Assembly: GCA_023409755.1 (NCBI GenBank)
Contig: JAEYRA010000070.1
Coordinates: 1-16,415, forward strand
DNA length: 16,415 bases
Reading direction: 5' to 3'
From: Bacillota bacterium
GTDB taxonomy: Bacteria > Bacillota > Clostridia > Christensenellales > UMGS416
Made by a program: the position numbers and the translations under genes. Shown piece after piece: positions 5,069-12,509 of this stretch; the first letter of the stretch is position 1, and the number at the start of each line of letters is the position of its first letter. The notes beneath the pieces were generated by a model, which saw only the letters and a program-made list of their open reading frames with translations, did no database searches and was not told where the DNA came from.

Positions 5069-6097
5069 ATGGTGGATAAGGCACTCACGGACTATACGGT
5101 GGAACAGACGAAGGCGCTCTGCGCCATCCCCAGCCCTACGGGCTACACGGCGGAGGCCGTTGCCCATGTGGAGCGGGAGCTTGCCGCCATGGGCTGGCAC
5201 CCCCGCCGCACGGTAAAGGGTGCACTGCTCTGCCCACTGGGGGGCGAGGGGACGGGTCTCTTGTTGAGCGCCCACCTCGATACCCTGGGGCTCATGGTAC
5301 GCTCCATCAAGCCCAACGGCCGCCTGCGGTATGAGCCGCTCAACGGCTACAGTCATTTCCACGCCGCCACCGAGAATGTCACCGTCTTCACCCGCGACGG
5401 GCGCACCTACACCGGCACCATTCAGTGTGACAAACCCTCGGTGCATGTGTGGGGCGACACCGACAAGGTCGGCAAGGACGACGGGGCGATGGAGGTGCTG
5501 CTCGATGAGGAGGTGCACGACGCCGAGGGGGTCAAGGCCCTGGGCATCGGCCCGGGGGACTTCATTGCCTACGACGCCCGCACGCGCCTGACGCCTTCGG
5601 GTTTTTTGAAGAGCAGGCACCTTGACGATAAGGCCGGGAGCGCTTGCCTGATGGCGCTGGCGAAGGCCGTGCGGCAGGGCATCGTCACGCCCCGCCACAC
5701 GCTGTGGCTTTACTTCACCGTGCACGAGGAGGTCGGCCACGGCGGCGCGGCCAGCATCCCCGCCGGGGTGGAGGAGATCGTCTCGGTGGACATGGGGGCC
5801 GTGGGCGGCGACCTTGGCTGTGACGAGTACAAGGTCTCCATCTGCGCCAAGGACAGCCACGGGCCCTACCACAATGACACGGTGAACGCGCTCATCGCCG
5901 CGGCCAGGGCCGGCGGCTGCGACTATGCGGTGGATATTTATCCGCGGTACGGCTCCGACGTGGACGCGGCGCTGACGGCGGGGCTCGACGTGCGCCACGG
6001 GCTCATTGGGCCGGGGGTGTACGCCTCCCATGGCTACGAACGCACCCATCGCAAGGCATTGGCAAACACCGTGGGATTGCTGCTCCACTTTATATAA
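5069..6097 (+). CDS. M42-family metallo-aminopeptidase
   Basis: M42 (TET/PepA/FrvX-type) enzymes are cytosolic di-metal aminopeptidases that form dodecameric shells and trim oligopeptides. The 342-residue length is typical. The metal and catalytic residues are all visible: His69 and Asp71 (SAHLDT), bridging Asp186 (RHLDDKAGS), catalytic Glu220 and ligand Glu221 (TVHEEVGHGG), Asp241 (VDMGAVGGD) and His321 (SHGYERTH). I place the start at ATG 5069, nine bases after AGGAGG (5054-5059). An in-frame ATG at 5042 overlaps the serpin stop as ATGA and would add nine residues; it lacks a ribosome site of its own. The gene is cotranscribed with the serpin by position. No signal peptide is present, so the two products work in different compartments. 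Confidence 0.93.
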   Translation: MVDKALTDYTVEQTKALCAIPSPTGYTAEAVAHVERELAAMGWHPRRTVKGALLCPLGGEGTGLLLSAHLDTLGLMVRSIKPNGRLRYEPLNGYSHFHAATENVTVFTRDGRTYTGTIQCDKPSVHVWGDTDKVGKDDGAMEVLLDEEVHDAEGVKALGIGPGDFIAYDARTRLTPSGFLKSRHLDDKAGSACLMALAKAVRQGIVTPRHTLWLYFTVHEEVGHGGAASIPAGVEEIVSVDMGAVGGDLGCDEYKVSICAKDSHGPYHNDTVNALIAAARAGGCDYAVDIYPRYGSDVDAALTAGLDVRHGLIGPGVYASHGYERTHRKALANTVGLLLHFI

Positions 6098-6122
6098 CCG
6101 ATCAGAAGTTCATCAAAAAGAA

Positions 6123-6151
6123 TTGACGAACGCGGCAATATTGGTTATAAT
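6123..6151 (+). promoter_or_regulatory. Strong sigma-A promoter of rpmE
   Basis: TTGACG (6123-6128), 17 bp and a consensus TATAAT (6146-6151) form one of the best promoters in the window. Initiation is predicted near 6158, giving a 5' untranslated leader of about 100 nt before rpmE. It begins 25 bp after the M42 peptidase stop. Confidence 0.75.
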
Positions 6152-6157
6152 GACATT

Positions 6158-6261
6158 CGCGTTTCTGATGGACGGCGGTTGCCGTCCGTGCCGAATGCGT
6201 GAAACCGGACGAATGAAACTTCGGCCGTTGCAACCCCAAGCGATAGGCAGGTGATTACAGC
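6158..6261 (+). ncRNA. rpmE 5' leader with hairpin, candidate L31-type ribosomal protein leader
   Basis: The roughly 100-nt leader is long for a single small gene. It holds a 9-bp hairpin, ATGGACGGC (6168-6176) with GCCGTCCGT (6181-6189), closed by a GGTT loop and containing one G-T wobble. L31 leaders that bind the ribosomal protein and control its own synthesis have been described in Firmicutes; position and structure fit that idea, but I cannot match the consensus from memory. Confidence 0.35.
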
Positions 6262-6459
6262 ATGAAAAAGGACATCCATCCCAAGTACCAGCAGTGCGGC
6301 GTTGTGTGCGCCTGCGGGGAGAAGTTCACCACCATCTCCACCGAAAAGGAGATCCGCGTGGAAATTTGCTCCCAGTGCCATCCGTTCTTCACCGGCAAGC
6401 AAAAGCTGGTGGATACCGGTGGGCGTGTCGATCGCTTCAAGAAGCGCTACGGCCTGTAA
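6262..6459 (+). CDS. rpmE: 50S ribosomal protein L31 (zinc-binding form)
   Basis: The 65-residue protein matches bacterial L31 throughout (MKKDIHPKYQ...GKQKLVDTGGRVDRFKKRYG). L31 sits at the central protuberance of the large subunit and helps bridge it to the small subunit. It is the zinc-binding C+ form: Cys16 and Cys18 (VCACG) with Cys36 and Cys39 (CSQCHPF). C+ forms are usually the zinc-replete version and may be replaced by a C- paralogue under zinc limitation. A GGCAGGTGA sequence precedes the ATG. The gene has its own promoter and leader, and a terminator follows at once, so it is largely monocistronic although it heads the conserved prmC-prfA neighbourhood. Confidence 0.97.
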   Translation: MKKDIHPKYQQCGVVCACGEKFTTISTEKEIRVEICSQCHPFFTGKQKLVDTGGRVDRFKKRYGL

Positions 6460-6477
6460 ATCGATGTGCATTGAGCG

Positions 6478-6514
6478 ACGCAGAATGGAAACCTTCCGTT
6501 CTGCGTTTCTTTGC
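6478..6514 (+). terminator. Intrinsic terminator after rpmE
   Basis: ACGCAGAATGGAA (6478-6490) pairs with TTCCGTTCTGCGT (6494-6506) around an ACC loop, a 13-bp stem with one T-G pair, and runs into TTTCTTT (6504-6512). It lies 18 bp after the rpmE stop and should separate rpmE expression from the DUF1385-prmC-prfA genes, fully or by attenuation. Confidence 0.8.
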
Positions 6515-6646
6515 ATTCGCAACGTGATGGAAAGCGCGTCTGCCACGGCGCGGGGGCAATGCGCGGCAGGCGGCAACGCAATGACGCAACAACGAGTCTA
6601 CATCGTGGAGGATGCTGCAGCGCCCTCCGCGAGAACGGAGTGTATG

Positions 6647-7690
6647 ATGAGAAAGAACAGCCCCATTGGCGGCCAGGCCGTGCTGGAGGGCGTGATGATG
6701 CGCCGCCCCGAGCGCATGGCCGTGGCCGTGCGCACCGAGGCCGGCACCATCGCCGTGGAGGCGAAGGAGACGCCCCAACCGGCCACCAAACCCTGGTGGC
6801 GGCGGACCCCCTTCGTGCGGGGCGTGGTCAACTTTGTAGATATGATGAAGGTCGGCATTGAGGCCATCAACCGATCGGCCTCCCTCATCGGGGTGGAGGA
6901 GGAGAGCACGGCCTTTGAGGAGTGGCTCAGCAAGAAGACGGGTAAGTCCGTCATGGATGTGGCATCAGGCTTTGCTATGGTGCTGGGGATGGTGCTGGCG
7001 GTGGGGCTCTTCTTCCTGCTGCCCACGGCGCTCTCGGGCTTGCTCACCAAGGTGGTGCAAAACGCCTTTGCCATGAATGTCATCGAAGGCGTGATGCGGA
7101 TGATCATTTTCTTGGGCTACCTCTTTGCCGTCACACTGATGCCAGACATCAAGCGGTTCTTCGGCTACCATGGGGCGGAGCATAAGGTTGTCAACTGCTA
7201 CGAGCATGATCTGCCGCTGACTGTGGCCAACGCCCAGAGCTTCACCACCCGCCACCCGCGCTGCGGCACCAGCTTTCTGTTTCTTGTGATGGTGGTGTCC
7301 ATCCTCATCTTCGCCCTGGCCGGGTGGAGCGGCCCATGGTATGTGCGCATGCCCATCCGTCTGGCGCTGCTGCCTGTCGTCGCTGCCGTGTCCTACGAGG
7401 CGCTGATGGGCCTGGCCAAGTGGGAGAATGCCTTCACCCGCGCTGTGCGCGCGCCGGGCATGTGGTTCCAGGCGCTGACGACCCGCGAGCCCGACGACGG
7501 CATGGTGGAGGTCGCCATCGCGGCCTTCGCCGCATGCCTCACCGCGGAGGAACGTGCCCGCGTGGTGCCTGCCCCCGCAGCGGAGGAAACGACCGACCCG
7601 GCCCAGCTGGAGGAATCCGTTGACGTTGAGGCGGCGACTCCGGCCATCAATGAGCCCACCGGGGAGCTGGCTCAACCGGTGCTGCCATGA
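6647..7690 (+). CDS. DUF1385 (YqhQ-type) membrane protein
   Basis: The 347-residue protein carries the DUF1385 signatures: IGGQAVLEGVMMRRPE (7-22), PDIKRFFGYHGAEHKVVNCYE (166-186) with conserved His175 and His179, and TRHPRCGTSF (201-210). About four or five membrane segments are visible (roughly 108-131, 146-164, 208-226, 234-252). The family is common next to prmC-prfA in Firmicutes; its biochemical role is not established. The start is set at the second of two adjacent ATGs, with GGAG six bases upstream, because family members begin just before the GGQA motif; 6581 and 6644 are alternatives. The C-terminal 50 residues (about 298-347) are acidic and Pro/Ala-rich, look disordered, and lie beyond the conserved domain. 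The stop overlaps prmC as ATGA. Confidence 0.9.
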   Translation: MRKNSPIGGQAVLEGVMMRRPERMAVAVRTEAGTIAVEAKETPQPATKPWWRRTPFVRGVVNFVDMMKVGIEAINRSASLIGVEEESTAFEEWLSKKTGKSVMDVASGFAMVLGMVLAVGLFFLLPTALSGLLTKVVQNAFAMNVIEGVMRMIIFLGYLFAVTLMPDIKRFFGYHGAEHKVVNCYEHDLPLTVANAQSFTTRHPRCGTSFLFLVMVVSILIFALAGWSGPWYVRMPIRLALLPVVAAVSYEALMGLAKWENAFTRAVRAPGMWFQALTTREPDDGMVEVAIAAFAACLTAEERARVVPAPAAEETTDPAQLEESVDVEAATPAINEPTGELAQPVLP

Positions 7691-8523
7691 CGGTACGCCA
7701 ATGGGTGGCTGATGCCACCTTGCGGCTCGCACAGGCGGGAAGGGAGGACGCTGCCCACTTGGCGCGGCTGTTTGCGGAGGAAGCGCTCCCGCAGATGGGA
7801 GCCCTCTTGCCCACGCTGTGGGAGAAGCCCCTCCCAACCGGAGCCGAGGAGCGGCTCAATGGCTGGCTTGCCCGCCTGCTGGCCGGGGAGCCGGCCCAGT
7901 ATGTACTGGGACACTGGAACTTCTATGGCCGGGAGTTTACCTGCGACCGGCGGGCACTCATCCCCCGGGCTGACACCGAAACGCTGGTGGAGGCGGCATT
8001 GCAGCGTCTGCCCGCCGGGCCCGCCCAAGTCATCGATGTGGGCTGCGGCACTGGCTGTGTGGGTCTGACACTGGCGCTGGAACGGCCACACTGGGCCGTA
8101 ACGCTCGTCGACATCAGCCCCGACGCCCTGGCGCTGACTGGAGAAAACGCCGCTCGCCTGGGGGCCAATGTGACGCTCACGCAGGCGGACCTCCTGGCCG
8201 CCCTGCCCACAGGGTCCTGGGACGCCATCGTCAGCAACCCTCCCTACGTCACCGCCGCCGAGTACGCCGCCCTCGACCAGCTGGTGCGGGAGCATGAGCC
8301 CCAGCTGGCGCTGGTGGGCGGGCCGGATGGCCTGCTGCACCTTGCTGCCCTGGCCGACCGCGCGCGGGAGGGCCTTCGACCCGGCGGCTGGCTGCTGGCC
8401 GAAATCGGCTGGCAGCAAGGTGATGCCGTGCGGGAGCTCTTCGCCCAAAGCCTGGGCAATGCCGAACTCATCCGCGACATCGGTGGGAACGACCGGGTTG
8501 TCGCTGCCAGAAAGGAACCATGA
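7687..8523 (+). CDS. prmC: Peptide chain release factor N5-glutamine methyltransferase
   Basis: PrmC (HemK) uses S-adenosylmethionine to methylate the glutamine of the GGQ motif in release factors, which speeds peptide release. The 278-residue protein has the N-terminal helical domain with GEPAQYVLGHWNFYGREF (67-84), the IPRADTETLVE strand (92-102), the SAM-binding loop VIDVGCGTGCVG (115-126), the acidic VDIS at the end of the next strand (141-144) and the catalytic NPPY motif (184-187). The ATG overlaps the DUF1385 stop (ATGA) and has no strong ribosome site, so it is probably translationally coupled. Its substrate RF1 is encoded immediately downstream, three bases after the prmC stop. Confidence 0.95.
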   Translation: MTVRQWVADATLRLAQAGREDAAHLARLFAEEALPQMGALLPTLWEKPLPTGAEERLNGWLARLLAGEPAQYVLGHWNFYGREFTCDRRALIPRADTETLVEAALQRLPAGPAQVIDVGCGTGCVGLTLALERPHWAVTLVDISPDALALTGENAARLGANVTLTQADLLAALPTGSWDAIVSNPPYVTAAEYAALDQLVREHEPQLALVGGPDGLLHLAALADRAREGLRPGGWLLAEIGWQQGDAVRELFAQSLGNAELIRDIGGNDRVVAARKEP

Positions 8524-8526
8524 CCG

Positions 8527-9597
8527 ATGCTGGAACAGAAACTGCGGGAACTACGCGCCCGCTGGGAAGAACTGAACCTGTGGCTGAGCCAACCCGAGGC
8601 CATGCGCGACCAGAACGCCTGGCGCAAGGCACTGAAGGAGCAGGCCGACCTCGATGAAGTGCTGCAGGTGGGCGACGAGTGGCTGAAGGCCGGCGATGAG
8701 ATCGCCCAGGCCCACGAGCTGCTGGAGTCGGGCGACGATGAACTCAAGGCCCTGGCGCAGGAGGAACTGCCCGCCCTCAACGAAAGCCACGCCGCGCTGG
8801 AAGAAAAGCTTCGTTTTTTGCTGGCCCCCAAGGACCCCAACGACGACAAGAACGTGGTGATGGAGATCCGTGCCGGCACTGGCGGGGAGGAAGCCGCGCT
8901 CTTTGGCATGGATCTGCTGCGTATGTACACCGCCTACGCCGCGGCCCGTGGCTGGCGCTGTGAGCTAGCGGACATCAACGAGACCGAGATTGGCGGCTGC
9001 AAGGAAGCTACTCTCATCGTGACAGGTCAGGGGGCGTTCTCCCGCCTGAAGTTTGAGAGCGGTGCCCACCGGGTGCAGCGCATCCCCGACACCGAGAGCG
9101 GCGGGCGCATCCATACCTCTGCGGCCACCGTGGCCGTACTGCCCGAGGCTGAGGAGGTCGAGCTGAACATCGATCCCCAGGAGCTGCGCATCGATGTGTA
9201 CCGCTCCAGCGGGGCGGGCGGCCAGCACGTCAACAAAACCGAATCGGCGGTGCGCATCACCCATCTGCCCACCAACATTGTGGTGACCTGCCAGGATGAG
9301 AAGAGCCAGATCAAAAACCGGGAGAAGGCCATGCGCATCCTGCGCTCAAGGCTGCTGGATAAGCTGGAGAGCGACCGCAACGCGGCCTACTCAGCCAATC
9401 GGCGCTCCCTCATTGGCTCGGGTGACCGCTCCGAGCGCATCCGCACCTACAACTTCCCCCAAAGCCGGGTGACCGACCACCGCATCGGTTACACCATGTA
9501 CCAGCTCGATGCATTCCTGGCCGGGGAGATGGACGAGGTACTGAACCGTCTGGCCATCGCCGACCGCACCGAGCGCATGCGGGCCGGGGAGGGCTGA
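8527..9597 (+). CDS. prfA: Peptide chain release factor 1
   Basis: RF1 recognises UAA and UAG stop codons and triggers hydrolysis of peptidyl-tRNA on the ribosome. The 356-residue protein has normal length. The GGQ catalytic motif is at 231-233 (SSGAGGQHVNKTESAVR), and the codon-recognition loop reads IPDTESGGRIHTS (186-198); its Pro-Asp-Thr fits the PxT signature of RF1 and not the SPF signature of RF2. GTGGEEAALF (117-126) is also typical. It follows prmC with a three-base gap; AAGGA lies about 12 bases upstream of the ATG. The GGQ glutamine is the expected methylation target of PrmC. Confidence 0.97.
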   Translation: MLEQKLRELRARWEELNLWLSQPEAMRDQNAWRKALKEQADLDEVLQVGDEWLKAGDEIAQAHELLESGDDELKALAQEELPALNESHAALEEKLRFLLAPKDPNDDKNVVMEIRAGTGGEEAALFGMDLLRMYTAYAAARGWRCELADINETEIGGCKEATLIVTGQGAFSRLKFESGAHRVQRIPDTESGGRIHTSAATVAVLPEAEEVELNIDPQELRIDVYRSSGAGGQHVNKTESAVRITHLPTNIVVTCQDEKSQIKNREKAMRILRSRLLDKLESDRNAAYSANRRSLIGSGDRSERIRTYNFPQSRVTDHRIGYTMYQLDAFLAGEMDEVLNRLAIADRTERMRAGEG

Positions 9598-9634
9598 GCA
9601 CCAACCGGCGCGCCGGGGAGAGGGAGGCGTTCTC

Positions 9635-10375
9635 TTGATCGTATGGATGATGCTGCCGATAGCGGCGGGGTTGTTTGCGCTGGGGCTGCTGATGCGCCAC
9701 GGCAGGGGACTGATGTTGTTGGCGGGGTACAACGCCCTGCCCAAGGAAGAGCGTGACAAGGTGGACAAGGCAGCCCTTGGCAGGGCGGCCGGCGCGCTTC
9801 TTGTGCGGCTGGGGCTGGCGTTGGGTCTGCTGGGTGTCGCCATCTGGCAGGAATGGCTCTGGGGTTCCGTTTTGCTGTTGGCCGTTATCCTGGTGGACCC
9901 CTGTGTCGCGACGGTGCGAATGTCCCGTTGGGTACCGATGACAGCAGCCTCACGGGGAGGGCTCATCGCCACTTGTGCGGTGGTCACCGTGGCGCTTGTG
10001 TCGGTAGCGGTTATGCTTCACTTTGGCGAGGCTGAGCCGGCGGTGTCTGTCTCCGCCGGTCAAATCCACATTGCAGGCATGTACGGCGTGGTCATTGCAC
10101 TCTCAGACGTGTCCGACGTCATACTCCTTGACCAAAGCATGGAGATCATCGGCGTGGGGCGGCGCACCAATGGATATGGTGGCTTTGGCTCGCATTTGAA
10201 GGGGCATTTTGATTCCGTATCGTTGGGCAAGCATCTGTTGTTTGTCGATGCCGGTTCCCCGCCCACGCTGCGCATTGAGCGCAGCAGTGAGGAGACCATC
10301 TACCTTAGCTTTGCTGATGGACAAAAGACCGAAGCGCTTTACCAGGAACTGATGGCAGCGCTTCCTGCTCGCTGA
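9635..10375 (+). CDS. DUF3784-type membrane protein with C-terminal soluble (PH-like) domain
   Basis: The protein starts at TTG 9635, seven bases after GGGAGG (9622-9627); in-frame ATGs at 9647 and 9650 are too far from that site. The first half resembles the DUF3784 family: a membrane segment (about 3-20), the conserved LLAGYNALPKEERDKVDKAAL (27-47), then more membrane segments (about 50-70, 74-88, 107-128). The second half (about 130-246) looks like a soluble, mainly beta domain ending in DGQKTEALYQELMAAL, similar to the last strand and helix of bacterial PH-like domains that often sit on such membrane proteins. Function is unknown. It starts 37 bp after prfA and may be cotranscribed with it. 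The domain call for the second half is tentative. Confidence 0.7.
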   Translation: MIVWMMLPIAAGLFALGLLMRHGRGLMLLAGYNALPKEERDKVDKAALGRAAGALLVRLGLALGLLGVAIWQEWLWGSVLLLAVILVDPCVATVRMSRWVPMTAASRGGLIATCAVVTVALVSVAVMLHFGEAEPAVSVSAGQIHIAGMYGVVIALSDVSDVILLDQSMEIIGVGRRTNGYGGFGSHLKGHFDSVSLGKHLLFVDAGSPPTLRIERSSEETIYLSFADGQKTEALYQELMAALPAR

Positions 10376-10389
10376 TCGGGCGAATGGGT

Positions 10390-10587
10390 TCACACCAGCA
10401 TGCCGTTCCACAGGCGCTGGGCCTGCCGCAGCAAACTGAGCCGTGCCTTGCGCCGGGGCACGCCGGAGACGGCCTGCCAAGCCTGTGCCACCTCGGGCGG
10501 CGCGTCCGGCGCGAGCTTCAGCCCGCCGGCTGTCCACACGAAGTATTTTTGGTTTTCCGGGTCATTGAGCACATCCCGGCAGCCCAT
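10390..10587 (-). CDS. Hypothetical 65-aa protein
   Basis: The frame begins MGCRDVLNDPENQKYFVWTA and ends ...RLSLLRQAQRLWNGMLV; the product is small, without membrane segments or signal peptide. GC-rich third codon positions and protein-like composition favour a real gene over the overlapping plus-strand frames. GGGGTGG lies about five bases before ATG 10587; an in-frame GTG at 10596 is an alternative. The AT-rich stretch just upstream (about 10600-10618) could hold its promoter and that of the divergent ZIP transporter. It converges on the DUF3784-type gene with 14 bp between the stops. The family is not recognised. Confidence 0.55.
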   Translation of the reverse strand: MGCRDVLNDPENQKYFVWTAGGLKLAPDAPPEVAQAWQAVSGVPRRKARLSLLRQAQRLWNGMLV

Positions 10588-10611
10588 TGGCACCACCCCA
10601 CAATATAAGCA

Positions 10612-10642
10612 TATAATAGCGGAATAGAAGAACGCGCGTTCT
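10612..10642 (+). promoter_or_regulatory. Candidate -10 box and 14-bp palindrome upstream of the ZIP gene
   Basis: A consensus TATAAT (10612-10617) is followed 11 bp later by the perfect palindrome AGAACGCGCGTTCT (10629-10642), which would sit at or just after the transcription start. The only -35 candidate, TTGGCA, is 19 bp upstream. The palindrome is a plausible repressor operator; a metal-responsive regulator is a guess from the neighbouring transporter. Confidence 0.35.
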
Positions 10643-10785
10643 GTTTCATGCTAGCACAGTTGGAGCGTCGCGGCAAGAGGGGTTCGGTGCGCCTTCCGGC
10701 ACATCGGGCCCTTCTTTTTCCGCATGGTTCACTCTATTTGCGCCGCGCCCGCAATATGATAGGAGGAACGAAAGGCGGTGGCGGG

Positions 10786-11496
10786 ATGGACGGGAATCTG
10801 CTGGCGGTGACATGGGCCACGTTTGCGGGGGTGCTGGGCACGGGCCTGGGGGGGCTGGCGGGGGCGCTGGGCGGCCGGGTGCGGGGGTTGGTGACAGCGG
10901 TGCTGGGCTTCACCGCCGGGCTGATGGCCGGCATCGTCTGCTTTGAGCTGCTGCCTGAGGGTGCGGCGCTGGGGGGGGTGTGGCTCACAGTGGTAGCGGC
11001 AGCGGCTGGGGTGGCGCTGGTGGCGGCACTGGCCCGGTGGCTGCCAGGCGAGACCGGCGACCTGGAGCACACGGGTCTTTTGGTGCTGGTGGCCATTGCC
11101 CTGCACAACCTGCCCGAGGGCATGGCCATCGGCGCGGGTTGGGCGGCGGTGCCGGCGCTGGGTGTCAAGTTGGCCATCGTCATCGGTCTGCATGACTTCC
11201 CCGAGGGCATGGCCATCACCGCGCCCATGGCGGCAGCTGGCCGCGCCCGTCCGCTGCGCCAGACCCTGCTGGCACTGCTGACCGGTGTGCCCACCGGCCT
11301 GGGGGCGCTTCTGGGGGTGTGGATGGGAAGCCGGTCGGGCCAGTGGGGGGCGATCTGCCTGGGGCTGGCCGCCGGCGCGATGCTCTATGTCACCCTAGGG
11401 GAGATGGTGCCCCGCCTTTGGGAGAGTGACGGCGCTGGCAAGGTGGGCTGGCAACTCCTCGGCCTGCTGGCGGGGTTGGTCGTGGCGTGGATTTGA
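10786..11496 (+). CDS. ZIP-family divalent metal transporter (ZupT/GufA-like)
   Basis: ZIP proteins carry zinc, iron or manganese into the cytoplasm. The 236-residue protein is almost entirely hydrophobic with about eight membrane segments. The two metal-binding signatures of the pore helices are present: HNLPEG (107-112) and HDFPEG (136-141), with a Pro-Glu-Gly (57-59) in an earlier helix and GEMVPRL near the C-terminus. The second signature has Asp where Asn is more common, which may affect metal selectivity. ATG 10786 is the likely start, just before the first helix, although its nearest AGGAGG (10761-10766) is 19 bases away; ATG 10756 would be too close to that site. The stop codon overlaps the -35 box of the next gene's promoter. 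Confidence 0.9.
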   Translation: MDGNLLAVTWATFAGVLGTGLGGLAGALGGRVRGLVTAVLGFTAGLMAGIVCFELLPEGAALGGVWLTVVAAAAGVALVAALARWLPGETGDLEHTGLLVLVAIALHNLPEGMAIGAGWAAVPALGVKLAIVIGLHDFPEGMAITAPMAAAGRARPLRQTLLALLTGVPTGLGALLGVWMGSRSGQWGAICLGLAAGAMLYVTLGEMVPRLWESDGAGKVGWQLLGLLAGLVVAWI

Positions 11497-11522
11497 CAGC
11501 GGCATTGGACTACCGCTATAAT
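11493..11522 (+). promoter_or_regulatory. Sigma-A promoter of the 262-aa acetyltransferase gene
   Basis: Consensus TTGACA (11493-11498) and TATAAT (11517-11522) are separated by 18 bp. The -35 includes the stop codon of the ZIP gene. Initiation near 11529 gives a leader of about 26 nt with GGTGGG before the ATG. Confidence 0.75.
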
Positions 11523-11554
11523 CGGGAGAAACGTAAGACCGTAGGCGGTGGGAC

Positions 11555-12343
11555 ATGTTCAGCAAATGCGGACCGGAGAACTTTGCGTTAGCCATGGACT
11601 TTTTGGGCCGGCAGCCGGAGCTTAATTACTTCATGCTGGGCGATCTGGAAAGCTTTGGGTTGGATGACCCCAACGTGGACCTGTGGATGGAGGGCGGCGG
11701 GCAGCCCACGGCGGCGCTGCTGCGCTACTGGGGTAACTATCTCATCCATGCGCCGCAGGGGGCCGACTGGGCCCACATCGCCCGCATCATGCGCCATGGT
11801 GGCTTTGGCATGCTCAGCGGTGTGCCCTCTGAGGTCGCGCCCATTCTGCAGGAGTTACAGCTGAACCCCACCATCGACACCAACATCCTGATGTCGTTGC
11901 CGCCGGGGGCGCTGTGCCCGGTGGAGGGCGACATCCGGCTGGAGTGGGTCACCCTGGGGAACCTGCGCCAATACCAGGAGGGGTTACTCGCCCTGCGGGC
12001 CAACATTGCGGAGTTCAACGCCGGCTTGAACCTCGACGCCATGCGGGAGGAGTTGGCCCTGGGCTGCAAACGTATCCTCATCGCGGTGGCCGGCGGTCAG
12101 GTCGTCTCCATGGCGATGACGACGGTGGAGCGTCGCCGCTGGGCCATGATCGTGTCGGTCTGCACCCACCGCGACTGGCGGGGCCGGGGTATCGCCGGCG
12201 CAGTGATGACCACGCTGTGCCGGCAGCTGGCCGACGAGGGCAAGACGGCGCTGCTCTTCTACAAAAACCCGGTGGCCGGGCGGCTTTATGCCAGGCTGGG
12301 GTTCCAGGAGAGAGGGCGCTGGTGCTATGCCTACTTCCGCTGA
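11555..12343 (+). CDS. GNAT-family N-acetyltransferase, two-part protein
   Basis: The C-terminal half (about 125-262) is a GNAT domain, which transfers an acyl group from acetyl-CoA to an amine. The pyrophosphate-binding loop is VCTHRDWRGRGIAGAV (202-217), followed by the helix and the strand TALLFYKNPVAGRLYARLGFQERGRW (231-256), with the usual Asn and Tyr. The N-terminal half (1-120) resembles the degenerate first domain of tandem GNAT proteins (EFNYFMLGDLE-like start, WMEGGGQPTAALLRYWGNYLIHA strands). The substrate cannot be predicted. It has its own consensus promoter and no signal peptide. No terminator was recognised in the 166 bp before the next gene. Confidence 0.85.
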   Translation: MFSKCGPENFALAMDFLGRQPELNYFMLGDLESFGLDDPNVDLWMEGGGQPTAALLRYWGNYLIHAPQGADWAHIARIMRHGGFGMLSGVPSEVAPILQELQLNPTIDTNILMSLPPGALCPVEGDIRLEWVTLGNLRQYQEGLLALRANIAEFNAGLNLDAMREELALGCKRILIAVAGGQVVSMAMTTVERRRWAMIVSVCTHRDWRGRGIAGAVMTTLCRQLADEGKTALLFYKNPVAGRLYARLGFQERGRWCYAYFR

Positions 12344-12430
12344 ACGTGGGGTTGCTTGGGAAACACGCTCATGATCCGTCCAGCGATTTGTTGCCGTGCC
12401 TCAATCATCCCAATGGGGTGCTGGAATGAC

Positions 12431-12459
12431 TTGAAGGAACCACCAGGACAGCGCACAAT
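12431..12459 (+). promoter_or_regulatory. Candidate promoter of the 244-aa lipoprotein gene
   Basis: TTGAAG (12431-12436) and CACAAT (12454-12459) are separated by 17 bp, with initiation predicted near 12466. The -10 is imperfect, but no better pair occurs between the acetyltransferase stop and the lipoprotein start. Confidence 0.45.
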
Positions 12460-12509
12460 AGAGGAAGAAAATCAGTTCGATAAGGTGCGGTCTCGGAAAG
12501 GGTGAGCGC

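Noticed and set aside
4113..5084. 323-codon minus-strand frame opposite the serpin
   Set aside because: Antisense of a well-supported serpin; His/Gln/Gly-rich composition typical of a shadow frame.
4895..6088. 397-codon minus-strand frame opposite the M42 peptidase
   Set aside because: Antisense of an enzyme with all metal ligands in place; no domain recognised.
9605..9616. Palindrome CCGGCGCGCCGG between prfA and the DUF3784-type gene
   Set aside because: Zero-loop GC palindrome without a T-run; may be chance in GC-rich DNA and no promoter is nearby.
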